NCBI RefSeq assembly: GCF_000425165.1
Contig: NZ_KE384319.1
Location: forward strand, 434,001-498,000
Source of the DNA: Photobacterium halotolerans DSM 18316
GTDB taxonomy: Bacteria; Pseudomonadota; Gammaproteobacteria; Enterobacterales; Vibrionaceae
Reading direction: 5' to 3'
DNA length: 64,000 nt
The notes below the pieces were generated by a model. It was not told where the DNA came from. It made no database searches and was given only the letters and a program-made list of their open reading frames with translations. Of the stretch, positions 1 through 8,264 are shown piece after piece. Every line of letters starts with the position of its first letter. The first letter of the stretch is position 1. The position numbers and the translations under genes are program-made.

Positions 1-1
1 C

Positions 2-202
2 GACTATGTGCACAAATTTCATGCACTGCTTTCGGTTGTGGATCTGGACTCACTGACCCGGAAGACAAGCGCAAAAGACCCCCTTCTCCGGCTGACTGTC
101 AGCCGCCCGCCCACCGATATGGAAACCCGGATACTGACTGATCTGTTTGCCAAGCGGGAGGTGATTAACATGGCTCCTGTCAAACCACTGATACCTTTAT
201 AA
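2..202 (+). CDS. 3' end of an unrecognised gene (partial)
   Basis: The reading frame is open from the first bases of the window and stops at 200-202, leaving the last 66 residues of a protein whose beginning lies upstream. The tail is mixed charged and hydrophobic, with no membrane segment, cysteine or recognisable motif, and ends in a proline-rich stretch (APVKPLIPL). I do not recognise the family. It lies 116 bases before the lipoprotein gene on the same strand; an imperfect hairpin at 271-292 (CCTGT..ACAGG) sits between them without a T-run, so it is a poor terminator. A GTG at 8 could formally start a 64-residue ORF, but no ribosome binding site is visible within the window, so a truncated longer gene is more likely. 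Confidence 0.5.
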   Translation, partial: DYVHKFHALLSVVDLDSLTRKTSAKDPLLRLTVSRPPTDMETRILTDLFAKREVINMAPVKPLIPL

Positions 203-318
203 ATATTGATACTCGCACATCCGTGAACGGTTCCTATACTGAAGATTGATATTTCTATTAATGAGCACTCCCTGTCGGTTCTCACCAACAGGCCGATGAA
301 GAAGTAGAAGGACACGTT

Positions 319-1515
319 ATGACGGACACGATTCAGGCTTGTCTGCTGGGAACCCTATGCCTGCTGATGATCTCAGGGTGCGATCGCGACAATGCGCAAG
401 ACAAGGCATTGATAAAGGCGCTGGAAAATAAAGTCGAGATGCTCGAACAGCAGATGGAAGAACAGCCGGTTCAGAACCTCCTGAGTCAGGATTCGCAACG
501 TGTCGAAGAGCTTGAAAAAGAAGTCAATACACTCAGAAGCCGGCTGAGCAAACAGATCAGCTTTTCCCCGACCTTAGAGCGCATCACAGCAAAAGGTTAC
601 CTCGAATGCGGAGTCAGTACCGGACTGCCCGGATTCTCCATGCCCAATCAGAAAGGCGAATGGTATGGCCTGGATGTGGAGTTCTGCCAGGCGGTCGCCG
701 CTGCAACCCTGGGTGATAAAAGCAAAGTAAAATTTATCCCGCTCAATGCCCGTGAGCGCTTTGCGGCACTGCAAAAAGGCGAGATAGACATACTGTCGCG
801 CAATACCACCTGGACCTTGCAGCGCGACACGGCGCTCGAACTGCATTTTGCCGGTATCCTGTATTTCGATGGCCAGGGCTTTATGGTGAAAAAATCCCTC
901 AACGCCAACAGAGCGGAAGATTTGTCCGGCGCCACCATTTGCGTTCAGTCCGGCACCACCACCGAGCTGAACCTGGAGGACTATTTCAAACTCAATAACC
1001 TGATGTACACCCTGGTGCCGTTTGATACCGCGCAGGAAACTATCATGGGCTTTGAAGAAGGCCGTTGCGATGTGCTGACCGCCGATCAGTCCGGACTTTA
1101 CGGCTTAAGGCTGAATCTGAAAAACGCCGAAGACGCGATTATTTTACCGGATATCATTTCCAAAGAGCCGCTGGGACCTGTGGTCCGTCAGGGGGACGAC
1201 CAGTGGTACAACATAGTGAAATGGACACTGAATGCCATGATCAATGCCGAAGAGCTGGGGATCAGCTCACAAAATATTGATGAAATGAAAAGCAGTAAAA
1301 TTCCTGAAATACGCCGGTTTCTTGGCCTGGACGGCCCGCAGGGAAAAAGCCTGGGGCTTGAACCGGACTGGGCCTATCAAATCATCAAACAAGTGGGTAA
1401 TTACGGCGAAAGCTTTGATCGCACTGTCGGCATCCAGTCTCCGCTTCATATACAGCGGGCACAAAACAGTCTCTGGACACAGGGAGGTTTGCATTATGCG
1501 CCCCCGATACGTTAG
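319..1515 (+). CDS. Lipoprotein amino-acid-type solute-binding protein (AapJ-like) with coiled-coil stalk
   Basis: The 398-residue product begins with a lipoprotein signal (hydrophobic stretch then ISGC, Cys21). Residues about 30-75 are Glu/Leu/Gln-rich heptads that look like a coiled coil. From about residue 95 the chain resembles family 3 extracellular solute-binding proteins of the AapJ/BztA general L-amino acid type (GYLECGVSTG, GLDVEFCQAVAAA, ILSRNTTWTLQRD, GRCDVLTADQSGL). AapJ-type proteins normally float in the periplasm and deliver amino acids to an ABC importer; here no permease or ATPase gene is adjacent. The membrane-anchored stalk suggests a tethered receptor or an orphan binding protein, which is inference. 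The ATG is preceded by AAGGA at good spacing. A weak inverted repeat (GCCTG..CAGGC, about 1519-1537) follows the stop. Confidence 0.8.
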   Translation: MTDTIQACLLGTLCLLMISGCDRDNAQDKALIKALENKVEMLEQQMEEQPVQNLLSQDSQRVEELEKEVNTLRSRLSKQISFSPTLERITAKGYLECGVSTGLPGFSMPNQKGEWYGLDVEFCQAVAAATLGDKSKVKFIPLNARERFAALQKGEIDILSRNTTWTLQRDTALELHFAGILYFDGQGFMVKKSLNANRAEDLSGATICVQSGTTTELNLEDYFKLNNLMYTLVPFDTAQETIMGFEEGRCDVLTADQSGLYGLRLNLKNAEDAIILPDIISKEPLGPVVRQGDDQWYNIVKWTLNAMINAEELGISSQNIDEMKSSKIPEIRRFLGLDGPQGKSLGLEPDWAYQIIKQVGNYGESFDRTVGIQSPLHIQRAQNSLWTQGGLHYAPPIR

Positions 1516-1732
1516 TCTTGCCTGAATCAGACAGGCTAAATCGTCAGATTTACACACTGTTACATCTTTGATCATAGGTATTGGCACTGTCTCCAGTATA
1601 TTTAAGCCAATAGTTTCGACGATTTTTTTCAATTTCGGTTCAAAGTTTCAATTACTTACTATTGAAAATTACCGGCGTTGCCGCCATATATGGCATAGTA
1701 GATTTCAACACTAACCCTGAGGGGAAGCATTT

Positions 1733-2395
1733 ATGAACGATCGTATTGTCCGTAGTAATGGCTACGAAGGCGTACTGTCAACGAACAAGGTTCTGCGCAA
1801 CACTTATTTCCTGTTATCCCTGACCTTACTGTGGTCAGCCGTGGTAGCCGGTGTGTCAATGGCCATGAACCTGCCACATCCGGGTTTCATTATCACTCTG
1901 GTTGGCTTTTACGGTTTACTGTTCCTGACAGAAAAGAACCGTGACAGCGGCCTGGGGCTGGTCTTTACCTTCCTGCTGACGGGGTTCATGGGTTACACCC
2001 TTGGCCCGATTCTTAACATGTATGTGGGCGCAGGTATGGGACATGTGATCATGCCGGCACTGGGCGGTACTGCACTGACCTTCATGGCCTGTTCTGCTTA
2101 TGCTCTGACCACTAAGCGTGACCTGTCATTCTTAAGCGGCATGCTGCTGGCCGGCTTTATTGCTATCGTGGTTGCTGTGATTGCAAACATCTTCCTGCAA
2201 ATGCCAATGCTGTCTCTGGTGATCAGCGGAATGTTTGTGCTCTTCTCTTCTGCAGCAATCCTGCTGACTACCCAGTCGATTGTTCGCGGCGGTGAGACAA
2301 ACTACATCTCTGCAACCGTGACTCTGTATGTGTCTATTTACAACCTGTTCCTGAGCCTGCTGCAAATTCTGGGCATCATGGGCAGCGACGATTAA
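1733..2395 (+). CDS. yccA: YccA, Bax inhibitor-1 family inner membrane protein
   Basis: This 220-residue protein has about seven hydrophobic segments and matches the YccA branch of the Bax inhibitor-1 (TMBIM) family, including the N-terminal NDRIVRSNGYEGVLSTNKVLRNTY stretch in parts and the C-terminal SIYNLFLSLLQILG helix with acidic end. In E. coli YccA is a substrate and modulator of the FtsH membrane protease. The length agrees with the family. The ATG follows a GAGGGGAA ribosome binding site. It is followed by a strong terminator and then tusE and acyP, the same neighbourhood as in enterobacteria, which supports vertical inheritance. Confidence 0.93.
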   Translation: MNDRIVRSNGYEGVLSTNKVLRNTYFLLSLTLLWSAVVAGVSMAMNLPHPGFIITLVGFYGLLFLTEKNRDSGLGLVFTFLLTGFMGYTLGPILNMYVGAGMGHVIMPALGGTALTFMACSAYALTTKRDLSFLSGMLLAGFIAIVVAVIANIFLQMPMLSLVISGMFVLFSSAAILLTTQSIVRGGETNYISATVTLYVSIYNLFLSLLQILGIMGSDD

Positions 2396-2421
2396 TCTCG
2401 TCCATTACCTACAAAGTCAAA

Positions 2422-2450
2422 AGCGCCCTCCGGGGCGCTTTTTGTTTTTC
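2422..2450 (+). terminator. Rho-independent terminator of yccA
   Basis: The stem AGCGCCC/GGGCGCT (2422-2428 with 2433-2439) has a four-base loop and is followed by TTTTTGTTTTT, 27 bases after the yccA stop. Confidence 0.9.
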
Positions 2451-2557
2451 TGTGATGCGATAAATGGCCTTCAGTAAGCAGGTAATAGTGCGCAGAACAC
2501 TTGCGAAGGACGAGCGATATCACTATCCTTGCCGGGTTAATCACTGTGAGACCGACC

Positions 2558-2887
2558 ATGCTTGAATTTGACGGAAATGTCATCGATACCGACGCCCAGG
2601 GATATTTAAAGAATGTCAGCGACTGGACACCAGAAATAGTACCGTTACTGGCGCAAGATGAAGGCGTTGAACTCACTGACGCCCACTGGGAAGTGGTGAC
2701 TTTTGTTCGCGAATTCTATCTGGAATTTAATACCTCGCCCGCTATCCGCATGCTGGTGAAGGCAATGGCAAAAAAATACGGTGAAGAAAAAGGCAGTTCC
2801 AAGTATCTGTTCAAACTCTTTCCCAAAGGGCCGGCTAAACAAGCCACCAAACTGGCGGGTTTACCTAAACCGGCAAAATGCTTGTGA
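2558..2887 (+). CDS. tusE: TusE, DsrC-type sulfur carrier for tRNA 2-thiolation
   Basis: The 109-residue product aligns along its length with TusE, the sulfur acceptor that receives persulfide sulfur from TusBCD and passes it to MnmA for 2-thiouridine synthesis at the tRNA wobble base. Visible family signatures are [37 protein letters not shown] and the C-terminal [18 protein letters not shown] with the catalytic penultimate Cys. An upstream in-frame start at 2501 would add 19 residues absent from homologues; the internal ATG at 2558 matches the family's usual MLxF start and has a GTGAG-type site upstream. It converges with acyP. Confidence 0.95.
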   Translation: MLEFDGNVIDTDAQGYLKNVSDWTPEIVPLLAQDEGVELTDAHWEVVTFVREFYLEFNTSPAIRMLVKAMAKKYGEEKGSSKYLFKLFPKGPAKQATKLAGLPKPAKCL

Positions 2888-2892
2888 TCCTA

Positions 2893-2918
2893 TAGCCGGG
2901 GCAACGCAACCTCGGCTA
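2893..2918. terminator. Hairpin between convergent tusE and acyP
   Basis: TAGCCG (2893-2898) pairs with CGGCTA (2913-2918), extended inward by GG/CC. It overlaps the acyP stop codon and has only a weak A/T tract on each side, so termination activity is uncertain. Confidence 0.35.
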
Positions 2919-3188
2919 AATAATTTCAAATCCGTCAATCGCACGCCATTCAAGATCATCCCTGCTTAAACTGTCCACCCGGGATGTACGGGGACCACTG
3001 GCCAGCCAGTCCACCAGTTGTTCGACTTTTTCGGCTTTACCGCACGCCAACACTTCGACGCTGCCGTCGGGTAAATTCTTCGCATAACCACTCACACCGA
3101 TTTTCAATCCTTCATGCGCTGTATGAAAACGAAACCCCACCCCCTGAACTTGACCAGTCACTCTGACCAAGACACAAATTTGTGACAT
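2916..3188 (-). CDS. acyP: Acylphosphatase
   Basis: The 90-residue protein is a typical acylphosphatase, hydrolysing carboxyl-phosphate bonds in the cytoplasm. The active-site loop VTGQVQGVGFR contains the conserved Arg, and the catalytic Asn is in GYAKNLPDGSVEV. The ATG is preceded by GAGGTGAT at ideal spacing. It faces tusE and corresponds to E. coli yccX in the tusE-yccX-rlmI neighbourhood, although here an MCP gene separates it from rlmI. Confidence 0.95.
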   Translation of the reverse strand: MSQICVLVRVTGQVQGVGFRFHTAHEGLKIGVSGYAKNLPDGSVEVLACGKAEKVEQLVDWLASGPRTSRVDSLSRDDLEWRAIDGFEII

Positions 3189-3275
3189 ATATCACCTCAA
3201 GATTAGTCCTATTTAAAAGATAAAATATTAGTATTCACTTACGCCACACCACTCCTCTTTATTCAGGATGACAAA

Positions 3276-4676
3276 ATGAAAGAAGTTGCATTTCGATGGA
3301 TTGACAAATACCTCATTCACCTCAGGCTGCAGGAGAAGTTCTACCTCTTGTTCTTGTTGCCGCTTATCGGAATGATCGCTGTAAGTGCAATTTTAGCTGA
3401 TGCTGGGGAAAAGCAGTATCAATCACTTATCGCACAAAAGTTACAGGCTTCAGCTAAGTTACTGTCCGAACTCAATATTGCTCAGGCTGATGCGGCTCGA
3501 TTGCTAAGTGGCTCAGAAGTCACCATTGGACGTGGGATCGATGCAGTATCCGTGGCGGGGATGAACTACAGCCTGGTATCCACTGAGTCATCGGGCCTGT
3601 TTGACTACCTCACAGGCTTTCAGATTGGATTAGGTTTCTTTGTGGTATTCATGGCCTGTGCCATGGTGTATTACATCATGACCTTCATTGGCGGTGCGAT
3701 GTTCACCACACACAAAGCACTGTCGACTCTGGCTGATGGCGACCTGACGCAGCGCCTGAACTTTTTTAAAGTCCGGGATGAATTCAGCACCATTGCCATC
3801 ACTATCGACAAAGTCGCAGAACGCGAACAGCAACTGGTGCTGGCCACGCAGGAGGCCACCGCACTGATGCAGCAAATCAGCAGCGAGCTTCGTCAGCGCT
3901 CAATGCAAACTGAAAACCTCTCGACCGACCAGCAAGCACACCTGGACTCGCTGGCGAGTGCCACAGAAGAGATGGCCTCTTCAATCCGTGAAGTGGCCGC
4001 CCATGCGCACGACACCTCAACACAGACCCGGGAAGCCCAGGACGTAACTGAACAGGGTCGCATCCAGGTCAGCAGTACCAAGCAGGCCATCAATCAGCTG
4101 ACTCGCGAAATTCATCAGGCTGCTGAAGCCGTTAATGCTCTCGACAGTAATGCCGCAAAAATTGACGCTGTGGTCACCACCATCAATGCCATTTCAGAGC
4201 AGACTAACCTGCTGGCATTGAACGCGGCTATTGAAGCAGCCCGCGCCGGTGAACAGGGCCGCGGTTTTGCCGTGGTCGCGGACGAAGTGCGCACCCTGGC
4301 AGGCCGGACACAAACCGCGACCGTCGAAATCCAGCAAATGATTGAGTCACTGCAAAAAAACAGCCAGACCCTGATGGCCGTTATGCAGAGCACAGTCACC
4401 AACGCCGGTGAGAGTGAAACCCTGATGGGCTCAGTTGACCAGCAAATCACCCTGATATCGGAGCGTAATCAGCATATTTCAGATCGCAGCACGGAAATTG
4501 CGGCTGCCGCGGAGCAGCAAGGTTCGGTCGCAGACGGCATTGCCAGCAGCGTTGAGCAGGTGCGGGAGCAATCGCGCCAGGTCAAGCAAGTGATTGCCCA
4601 CACGGCCAGTGATATTGAACGCTTGAATCAACAGGCGCAGCAACTGGAAATTCTGATGAATGGCGTGAAAGCCTGA
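3276..4676 (+). CDS. Methyl-accepting chemotaxis protein with small sensor region
   Basis: The 466-residue protein has a first membrane segment at about 22-41, only about 70 residues before a second at 115-143, then a HAMP-like linker ([11 protein letters not shown]) and a long coiled-coil signalling domain with the conserved hairpin tip ([20 protein letters not shown]). The periplasmic part is too short for a standard four-helix or Cache sensor module, so it may sense through the membrane or a partner. It should relay to CheW/CheA and be modified by CheR/CheB; no pentapeptide tether is visible at the C-terminus (LMNGVKA). AGGA precedes the ATG. It sits between acyP and rlmI, which are adjacent in E. 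coli, so it looks like a local insertion. Confidence 0.92.
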   Translation: MKEVAFRWIDKYLIHLRLQEKFYLLFLLPLIGMIAVSAILADAGEKQYQSLIAQKLQASAKLLSELNIAQADAARLLSGSEVTIGRGIDAVSVAGMNYSLVSTESSGLFDYLTGFQIGLGFFVVFMACAMVYYIMTFIGGAMFTTHKALSTLADGDLTQRLNFFKVRDEFSTIAITIDKVAEREQQLVLATQEATALMQQISSELRQRSMQTENLSTDQQAHLDSLASATEEMASSIREVAAHAHDTSTQTREAQDVTEQGRIQVSSTKQAINQLTREIHQAAEAVNALDSNAAKIDAVVTTINAISEQTNLLALNAAIEAARAGEQGRGFAVVADEVRTLAGRTQTATVEIQQMIESLQKNSQTLMAVMQSTVTNAGESETLMGSVDQQITLISERNQHISDRSTEIAAAAEQQGSVADGIASSVEQVREQSRQVKQVIAHTASDIERLNQQAQQLEILMNGVKA

Positions 4677-4702
4677 TACCTGGCTGTCTGAAATTACTTC
4701 TT

Positions 4703-4921
4703 CGTTCCTCCCCTAGGGGGAGAGACATAAATGCCTTTTGGTTCCTCCCCCTTTTCAAGGGGGAGGCTAGGAGGGGGTTATCTGGCTACCCCGACGATTT
4801 CAACACTCACCGCAATCGCTGTATCAACCCCACCCTAACCCTCCCCTTCATGAAGGGAGGGAATCTACATGCCTCTTGGTTCCTCCCCTTTTCAAGGGAA
4901 ACCTCACTATTGCTGAAATGC
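4703..4921. repeat. CCTCCCC/GGGGAGG intergenic repeat cluster
   Basis: The spacer between the MCP and rlmI holds several copies of TTCCTCCCC...GGGGGAGG-type inverted repeats. Two direct copies of ATGCCT(C/T)TTGGTTCCTCCCC with TTTTCAAGGG are visible at about 4731-4762 and 4870-4899, and one AGGAGGGGGTT unit at 4769-4780 is echoed in reverse at about 4828-4846. The arrangement is that of dispersed intergenic palindromic repeats, not of a gene. The apparent upstream extension of rlmI runs through this repeat and is not used as coding. Confidence 0.7.
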
Positions 4922-4995
4922 CCGGACTTGCGGTTGATTTTCCTCACACCGAACAAGATAATACGCCTCCATTCTTTACAGCTTCTGGTCCTAAC

Positions 4996-6186
4996 ATGAC
5001 AGCTTCTATCTATTTGGTGAAAGGTCGCGATAAATCACTGCGCCGCCGCCATCCTTGGGTTTTTTCACGTGGTATTCAACGTGTCGAAGGAAAACCGGAA
5101 CTGGGCGACACCGTTGATGTGTTTGACCACAAAGGTGAATGGCTCGCCCGTGGTGCCTATTCTCCTCAGTCTCAGATCCGTGTCCGTGTCTGGACCTTTG
5201 AGCAAAACGATACCATTGATACCGCGTTCTTTATCAAGCGTCTGAACGCCGCTCAGGGATTGCGGGACATTCTGGCTGAACGTGACGGACTGACAGGTTA
5301 TCGCCTGATCGCTGCTGAGTCAGACGGACTGCCGGGTATTACTATCGACCGATACCAGGATTTCCTGGTGTGTCAGTTGCTCAGTGCTGGCGCAGAAGCA
5401 CAGAAAGACAATCTGATTGAAGCACTCAAAACCTGCTACCCGGAGTGCAGCATCTATGAGCGCTCTGATGTATCGGTACGTAAAAAAGAAGGCCTGAAGC
5501 CTCGCACCGGCGTGTTGCATGGCGAGACCCCGCCGGCGATTGTCACCATTGAAGAAAACGGCATTAAAATTCACGTCGATATCGTTGGCGGCCACAAAAC
5601 CGGCTTCTATCTGGATCAGCGAGACAGCCGCCAGGCAGCCATCAAGTACGTGAAAGGCAAACGGGTGCTGAACTGTTTCTGCTATACCGGCGGTTTCGGC
5701 TTGTATGCACTCAAAGGCGGTGCCGACAAAGTCATCAACGTTGACGTTTCTCAGCCGGCGCTGGATACCGCCAGACTCAATGCCGAGATCAACGGCCTGC
5801 CCACAGAAAACGCGGAATTCGTTAATGCCGATGTGTTTAAACTGCTGCGCGAGTACCGTGAACGTGGTGAGCTGTTTGATGTGGTGATCATGGACCCGCC
5901 AAAGTTTGCTGAATCCAAAGCACAACTGGTGGGCGCCTGCCGGGGTTACAAAGACATTAATATGCTGGCGATGCAGATTCTGAAACCGGGCGGCACGCTG
6001 CTGACGTATTCCTGCTCTGGTCTGATGGACAGCAACCTGTTCCAGAAAATTGTTGCTGATGCGGCGCTGGATGCCAAACGTGAAGTGCAGTTTATTGAGC
6101 GGTTCAGCCAGGCGGCGGATCACCCGCTCGACTCTGCGTATCCGGAAGGTTTCTACCTCAAAGGTTTTGCCTGCTACGTGAAGTAA
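4996..6186 (+). CDS. rlmI: RlmI, 23S rRNA m5C1962 methyltransferase
   Basis: The 396-residue product matches RlmI, which methylates C1962 of 23S rRNA with S-adenosylmethionine. It has an N-terminal PUA-like part ([16 protein letters not shown]), the linker [14 protein letters not shown], a Rossmann SAM site ([25 protein letters not shown]) and the DPPKFAES motif followed by the catalytic Cys region (TYSCSGLM). An open frame continues upstream to 4876, but that part lies in the repeat and matches nothing; the ATG at 4996 gives exactly the E. coli length. Confidence 0.95.
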   Translation: MTASIYLVKGRDKSLRRRHPWVFSRGIQRVEGKPELGDTVDVFDHKGEWLARGAYSPQSQIRVRVWTFEQNDTIDTAFFIKRLNAAQGLRDILAERDGLTGYRLIAAESDGLPGITIDRYQDFLVCQLLSAGAEAQKDNLIEALKTCYPECSIYERSDVSVRKKEGLKPRTGVLHGETPPAIVTIEENGIKIHVDIVGGHKTGFYLDQRDSRQAAIKYVKGKRVLNCFCYTGGFGLYALKGGADKVINVDVSQPALDTARLNAEINGLPTENAEFVNADVFKLLREYRERGELFDVVIMDPPKFAESKAQLVGACRGYKDINMLAMQILKPGGTLLTYSCSGLMDSNLFQKIVADAALDAKREVQFIERFSQAADHPLDSAYPEGFYLKGFACYVK

Positions 6187-6205
6187 CAGTTGTCGTCATC
6201 GAGCA

Positions 6206-6330
6206 ATACCCAAACGACTTGGAGTCGCAGGTAGACGGCAAGTAAATGAATCCCCATGAGCATAGTTAACTATGTGATTGGGGTGAATGCACGCAGCCAA
6301 CACCGCTGCGGCTTCAAGTAGGACGGGTAT
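6206..6330. repeat. ERIC (intergenic repeat unit) element
   Basis: A 125-bp imperfect palindrome opens with ATACCC and closes with GGGTAT. Its core (TGAATCCCCATGAGCATAG ... CTATGTGATTGGGGTGAAT) closely follows the enterobacterial ERIC consensus used for ERIC1R/ERIC2 primers, and the right arm GCTTCAAGTAGGACGGGTAT also agrees. ERIC elements are about 126 bp and are known from enterobacteria and vibrios. It lies 20 bases after the rlmI stop and codes for nothing. Confidence 0.85.
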
Positions 6331-6332
6331 TA

Positions 6333-6389
6333 GGCAAAAAAAAGGTTTTTCTCTGACTCGATGGAGATAGTATCGAGGCAGGAAAAACC
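6333..6389 (-). terminator. Terminator of the cyo operon
   Basis: On the minus strand the arm 6389-6372 pairs with 6362-6344 (outer GGTTTTTC/GAAAAACC, inner CTCGAT/ATCGAG), followed by CCTTTTTTTTGCC. It lies about 80 bases beyond the cyoE stop. On the plus strand there is no T-run after the stem, so it acts mainly on the minus strand. Confidence 0.8.
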
Positions 6390-6469
6390 CAAACCGGAAC
6401 AAAAGTAGCTAATGTAAGTTGTTAGCCAAGAGAGTGTTGAATCGGTAAATTGTGATTAACCGCCTGCCG

Positions 6470-7333
6470 TCATATTAACGGAATCAATTCCAGGCCCAGC
6501 ACGCAGCTGATTCCGGTTACCACAAACAGTGATGTCTTAAATACTGATTTTGACCACTGTACATAGGTGTCCTCGCTCAGAGGACGGAAAGTGACGATGC
6601 ACCACCACAGGCACACACCTGACGTCACCAGTAAATATTCATAACCGCTGAAACCTAAGCCAAACATCGCCAGCGCCACAAGGGTAAACGCAGCCACATA
6701 GGCCATCATATGACGGCGGGCTTTGTGAATACCTTCAACCACAGGCAACACAGGTATCTCAGCATTCTTGTAGTCCTGCATGCGGAACATCGCAATCGCG
6801 TAGGAATGCGGCATTTGCCACAGGCAGAACATAGTAAACAGCAGCATGGCTTCCAGGCTGATGTAGTTGGTCACCGCCAGATACCCCACCAGTGGCGGGA
6901 CGGCGCCTGACACACTGCCCACTAACGTGCCGTACACCGAATGTCGCTTGTACCACATGGTGTAAAAAAAGACGTAAAAAACAAACCCCAGCAGCACAAC
7001 GACCGCTGAAAGCGGATTGGCTTTCTGATACAGCACAGCAGTACCTGACAGCAGCAATACAACCGCGTACACAAAAGCGGCGTCTGCATTGATTGCCCCT
7101 TTAGCCAGTAAACGGCTTTGGGTACGGGACATCTTCTGATCAATATCCCGGTCAAAAATATTGTTGATCACGCAACCGGAAGCGATCACAAGAGCAACAC
7201 CCAGCAATGTGTAAATAAGGAGGGGCCCGTTCAGCCCCTCCGTCTTAGCGGCCAGAAAATATCCGGCCAGCACAGAGATGAGGTTACCGATGATGATCCC
7301 AGGTTTGGTAATGGAAATGTATCCTTTGATCAT
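6470..7333 (-). CDS. cyoE: CyoE, protoheme IX farnesyltransferase (heme O synthase)
   Basis: The protein is a polytopic UbiA-superfamily prenyltransferase that attaches a farnesyl group to heme B to give heme O for cytochrome bo3. Key motifs are ASGCVINNIFDRDIDQKMSRT (Asp-rich N/DxxD site), YKRHSVYGTLVGSVSGAVPP and LWQMPHSYAIAMFR. Two in-frame ATGs at 7342 and 7333 are possible; 7333 aligns with the second Met of E. coli CyoE and has GGATGA upstream, and gives 287 residues. The gene is the last of cyoABCDE and starts 14 bases after the cyoD stop. Confidence 0.94.
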   Translation of the reverse strand: MIKGYISITKPGIIIGNLISVLAGYFLAAKTEGLNGPLLIYTLLGVALVIASGCVINNIFDRDIDQKMSRTQSRLLAKGAINADAAFVYAVVLLLSGTAVLYQKANPLSAVVVLLGFVFYVFFYTMWYKRHSVYGTLVGSVSGAVPPLVGYLAVTNYISLEAMLLFTMFCLWQMPHSYAIAMFRMQDYKNAEIPVLPVVEGIHKARRHMMAYVAAFTLVALAMFGLGFSGYEYLLVTSGVCLWWCIVTFRPLSEDTYVQWSKSVFKTSLFVVTGISCVLGLELIPLI

Positions 7334-7347
7334 TATCGTCATCCGAA

Positions 7348-7659
7348 TTACAGCAGCATGTTTTCGTGCAGATTGACCATGATCCAGACTGAACCCGCAA
7401 TCAGAATCAGGACGATAATCGCCGTAAACACAAAGGACATTGAGTTCCACATGCCTTTCTCAGAGCGGTCCAGGTGCAGGAAATACACCAGGTGAACCAC
7501 CAGCTGAACCACTGCACAGGCCACCAGGATCATGACGGTAGTTGTGGTCGGCAGGCTTTTGGTCGCCGCAAAGTAGAAAGGAATAATGGTCAGGATTAAT
7601 GACGCAATGAATCCTTTAATGTAATCACCGTAACCGGTTTGATGCGGTTGATTCGCCAT
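7348..7659 (-). CDS. cyoD: CyoD, cytochrome bo3 ubiquinol oxidase subunit IV
   Basis: The 103-residue protein has three membrane segments and the subunit IV signatures GYGDYIKGFIASLILT and VQLVVHLVYFLHLD. It is a small structural subunit assisting assembly of the CuB site region. The ATG at 7659 overlaps the cyoC stop (TAATG arrangement), indicating translational coupling; the longer open frame upstream overlaps cyoC and is not used. Confidence 0.94.
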   Translation of the reverse strand: MANQPHQTGYGDYIKGFIASLILTIIPFYFAATKSLPTTTTVMILVACAVVQLVVHLVYFLHLDRSEKGMWNSMSFVFTAIIVLILIAGSVWIMVNLHENMLL

Positions 7660-8264
7660 TACAATACTCCCAACAGGTAGACTATGGTAAACACGCAGAT
7701 CCACACGATATCCAGGAAGTGCCAGAACAGACTCAGACACTGGAAACGGGTTTCCATCATCTCGTTCAGGCCTTTGGTATTGAGCTGAATCATGCACACC
7801 ACCATCCAGATCAGACCGGCAGTAACGTGCAGACCGTGAGTCGCCACCAGGGTAAAGAAGGAAGACAGGAACGCGCTGCGATCCGGACCAAAGCCCTCTT
7901 CAATCAGGTGGTGGAACTCGTACACTTCCATCGCCACAAAGCCTAAACCCAGCAGGAAGGTCACGTACATCCAACGCTTCAGACCACTAACGTCCTTGCG
8001 TTTCATGGCAATCATACCGAAGCCAAAGGTGATACTGCTGAACAGCAGCATCATAGTTTCGGTAAACACAAACGGCAGCTCGAAGATATCTTTTCCGCTC
8101 GGACCGCCTGCCGTATTGGTAAACAATACGGCGTAGGTAGCAAACAGCGTTGCGAACAAAATGCAGTCGCTCATCAGGTAAATCCAGAAGCCCAGCAGCT
8201 TGGTTTCACCTATGTCGTGATGGTGTTCGTCGTGCTCGTGATGATCGATAGCATTAGTTTGCAT
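7659..8264 (-). CDS. cyoC: CyoC, cytochrome bo3 ubiquinol oxidase subunit III
   Basis: The 201-residue protein has five membrane helices and the heme-copper oxidase subunit III signature ([49 protein letters not shown]). The N-terminus is His-rich ([11 protein letters not shown]). The chosen ATG at 8264 overlaps the end of cyoB by 11 bases, as in related operons; the frame extending to 8327 lies inside cyoB. Confidence 0.95.
   Translation of the reverse strand: MQTNAIDHHEHDEHHHDIGETKLLGFWIYLMSDCILFATLFATYAVLFTNTAGGPSGKDIFELPFVFTETMMLLFSSITFGFGMIAMKRKDVSGLKRWMYVTFLLGLGFVAMEVYEFHHLIEEGFGPDRSAFLSSFFTLVATHGLHVTAGLIWMVVCMIQLNTKGLNEMMETRFQCLSLFWHFLDIVWICVFTIVYLLGVL

Noticed and set aside
5320..6123. 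A 267-codon frame antisense to rlmI
   Set aside because: It is the mirror of a well-supported gene, has no ribosome site and no family resemblance.
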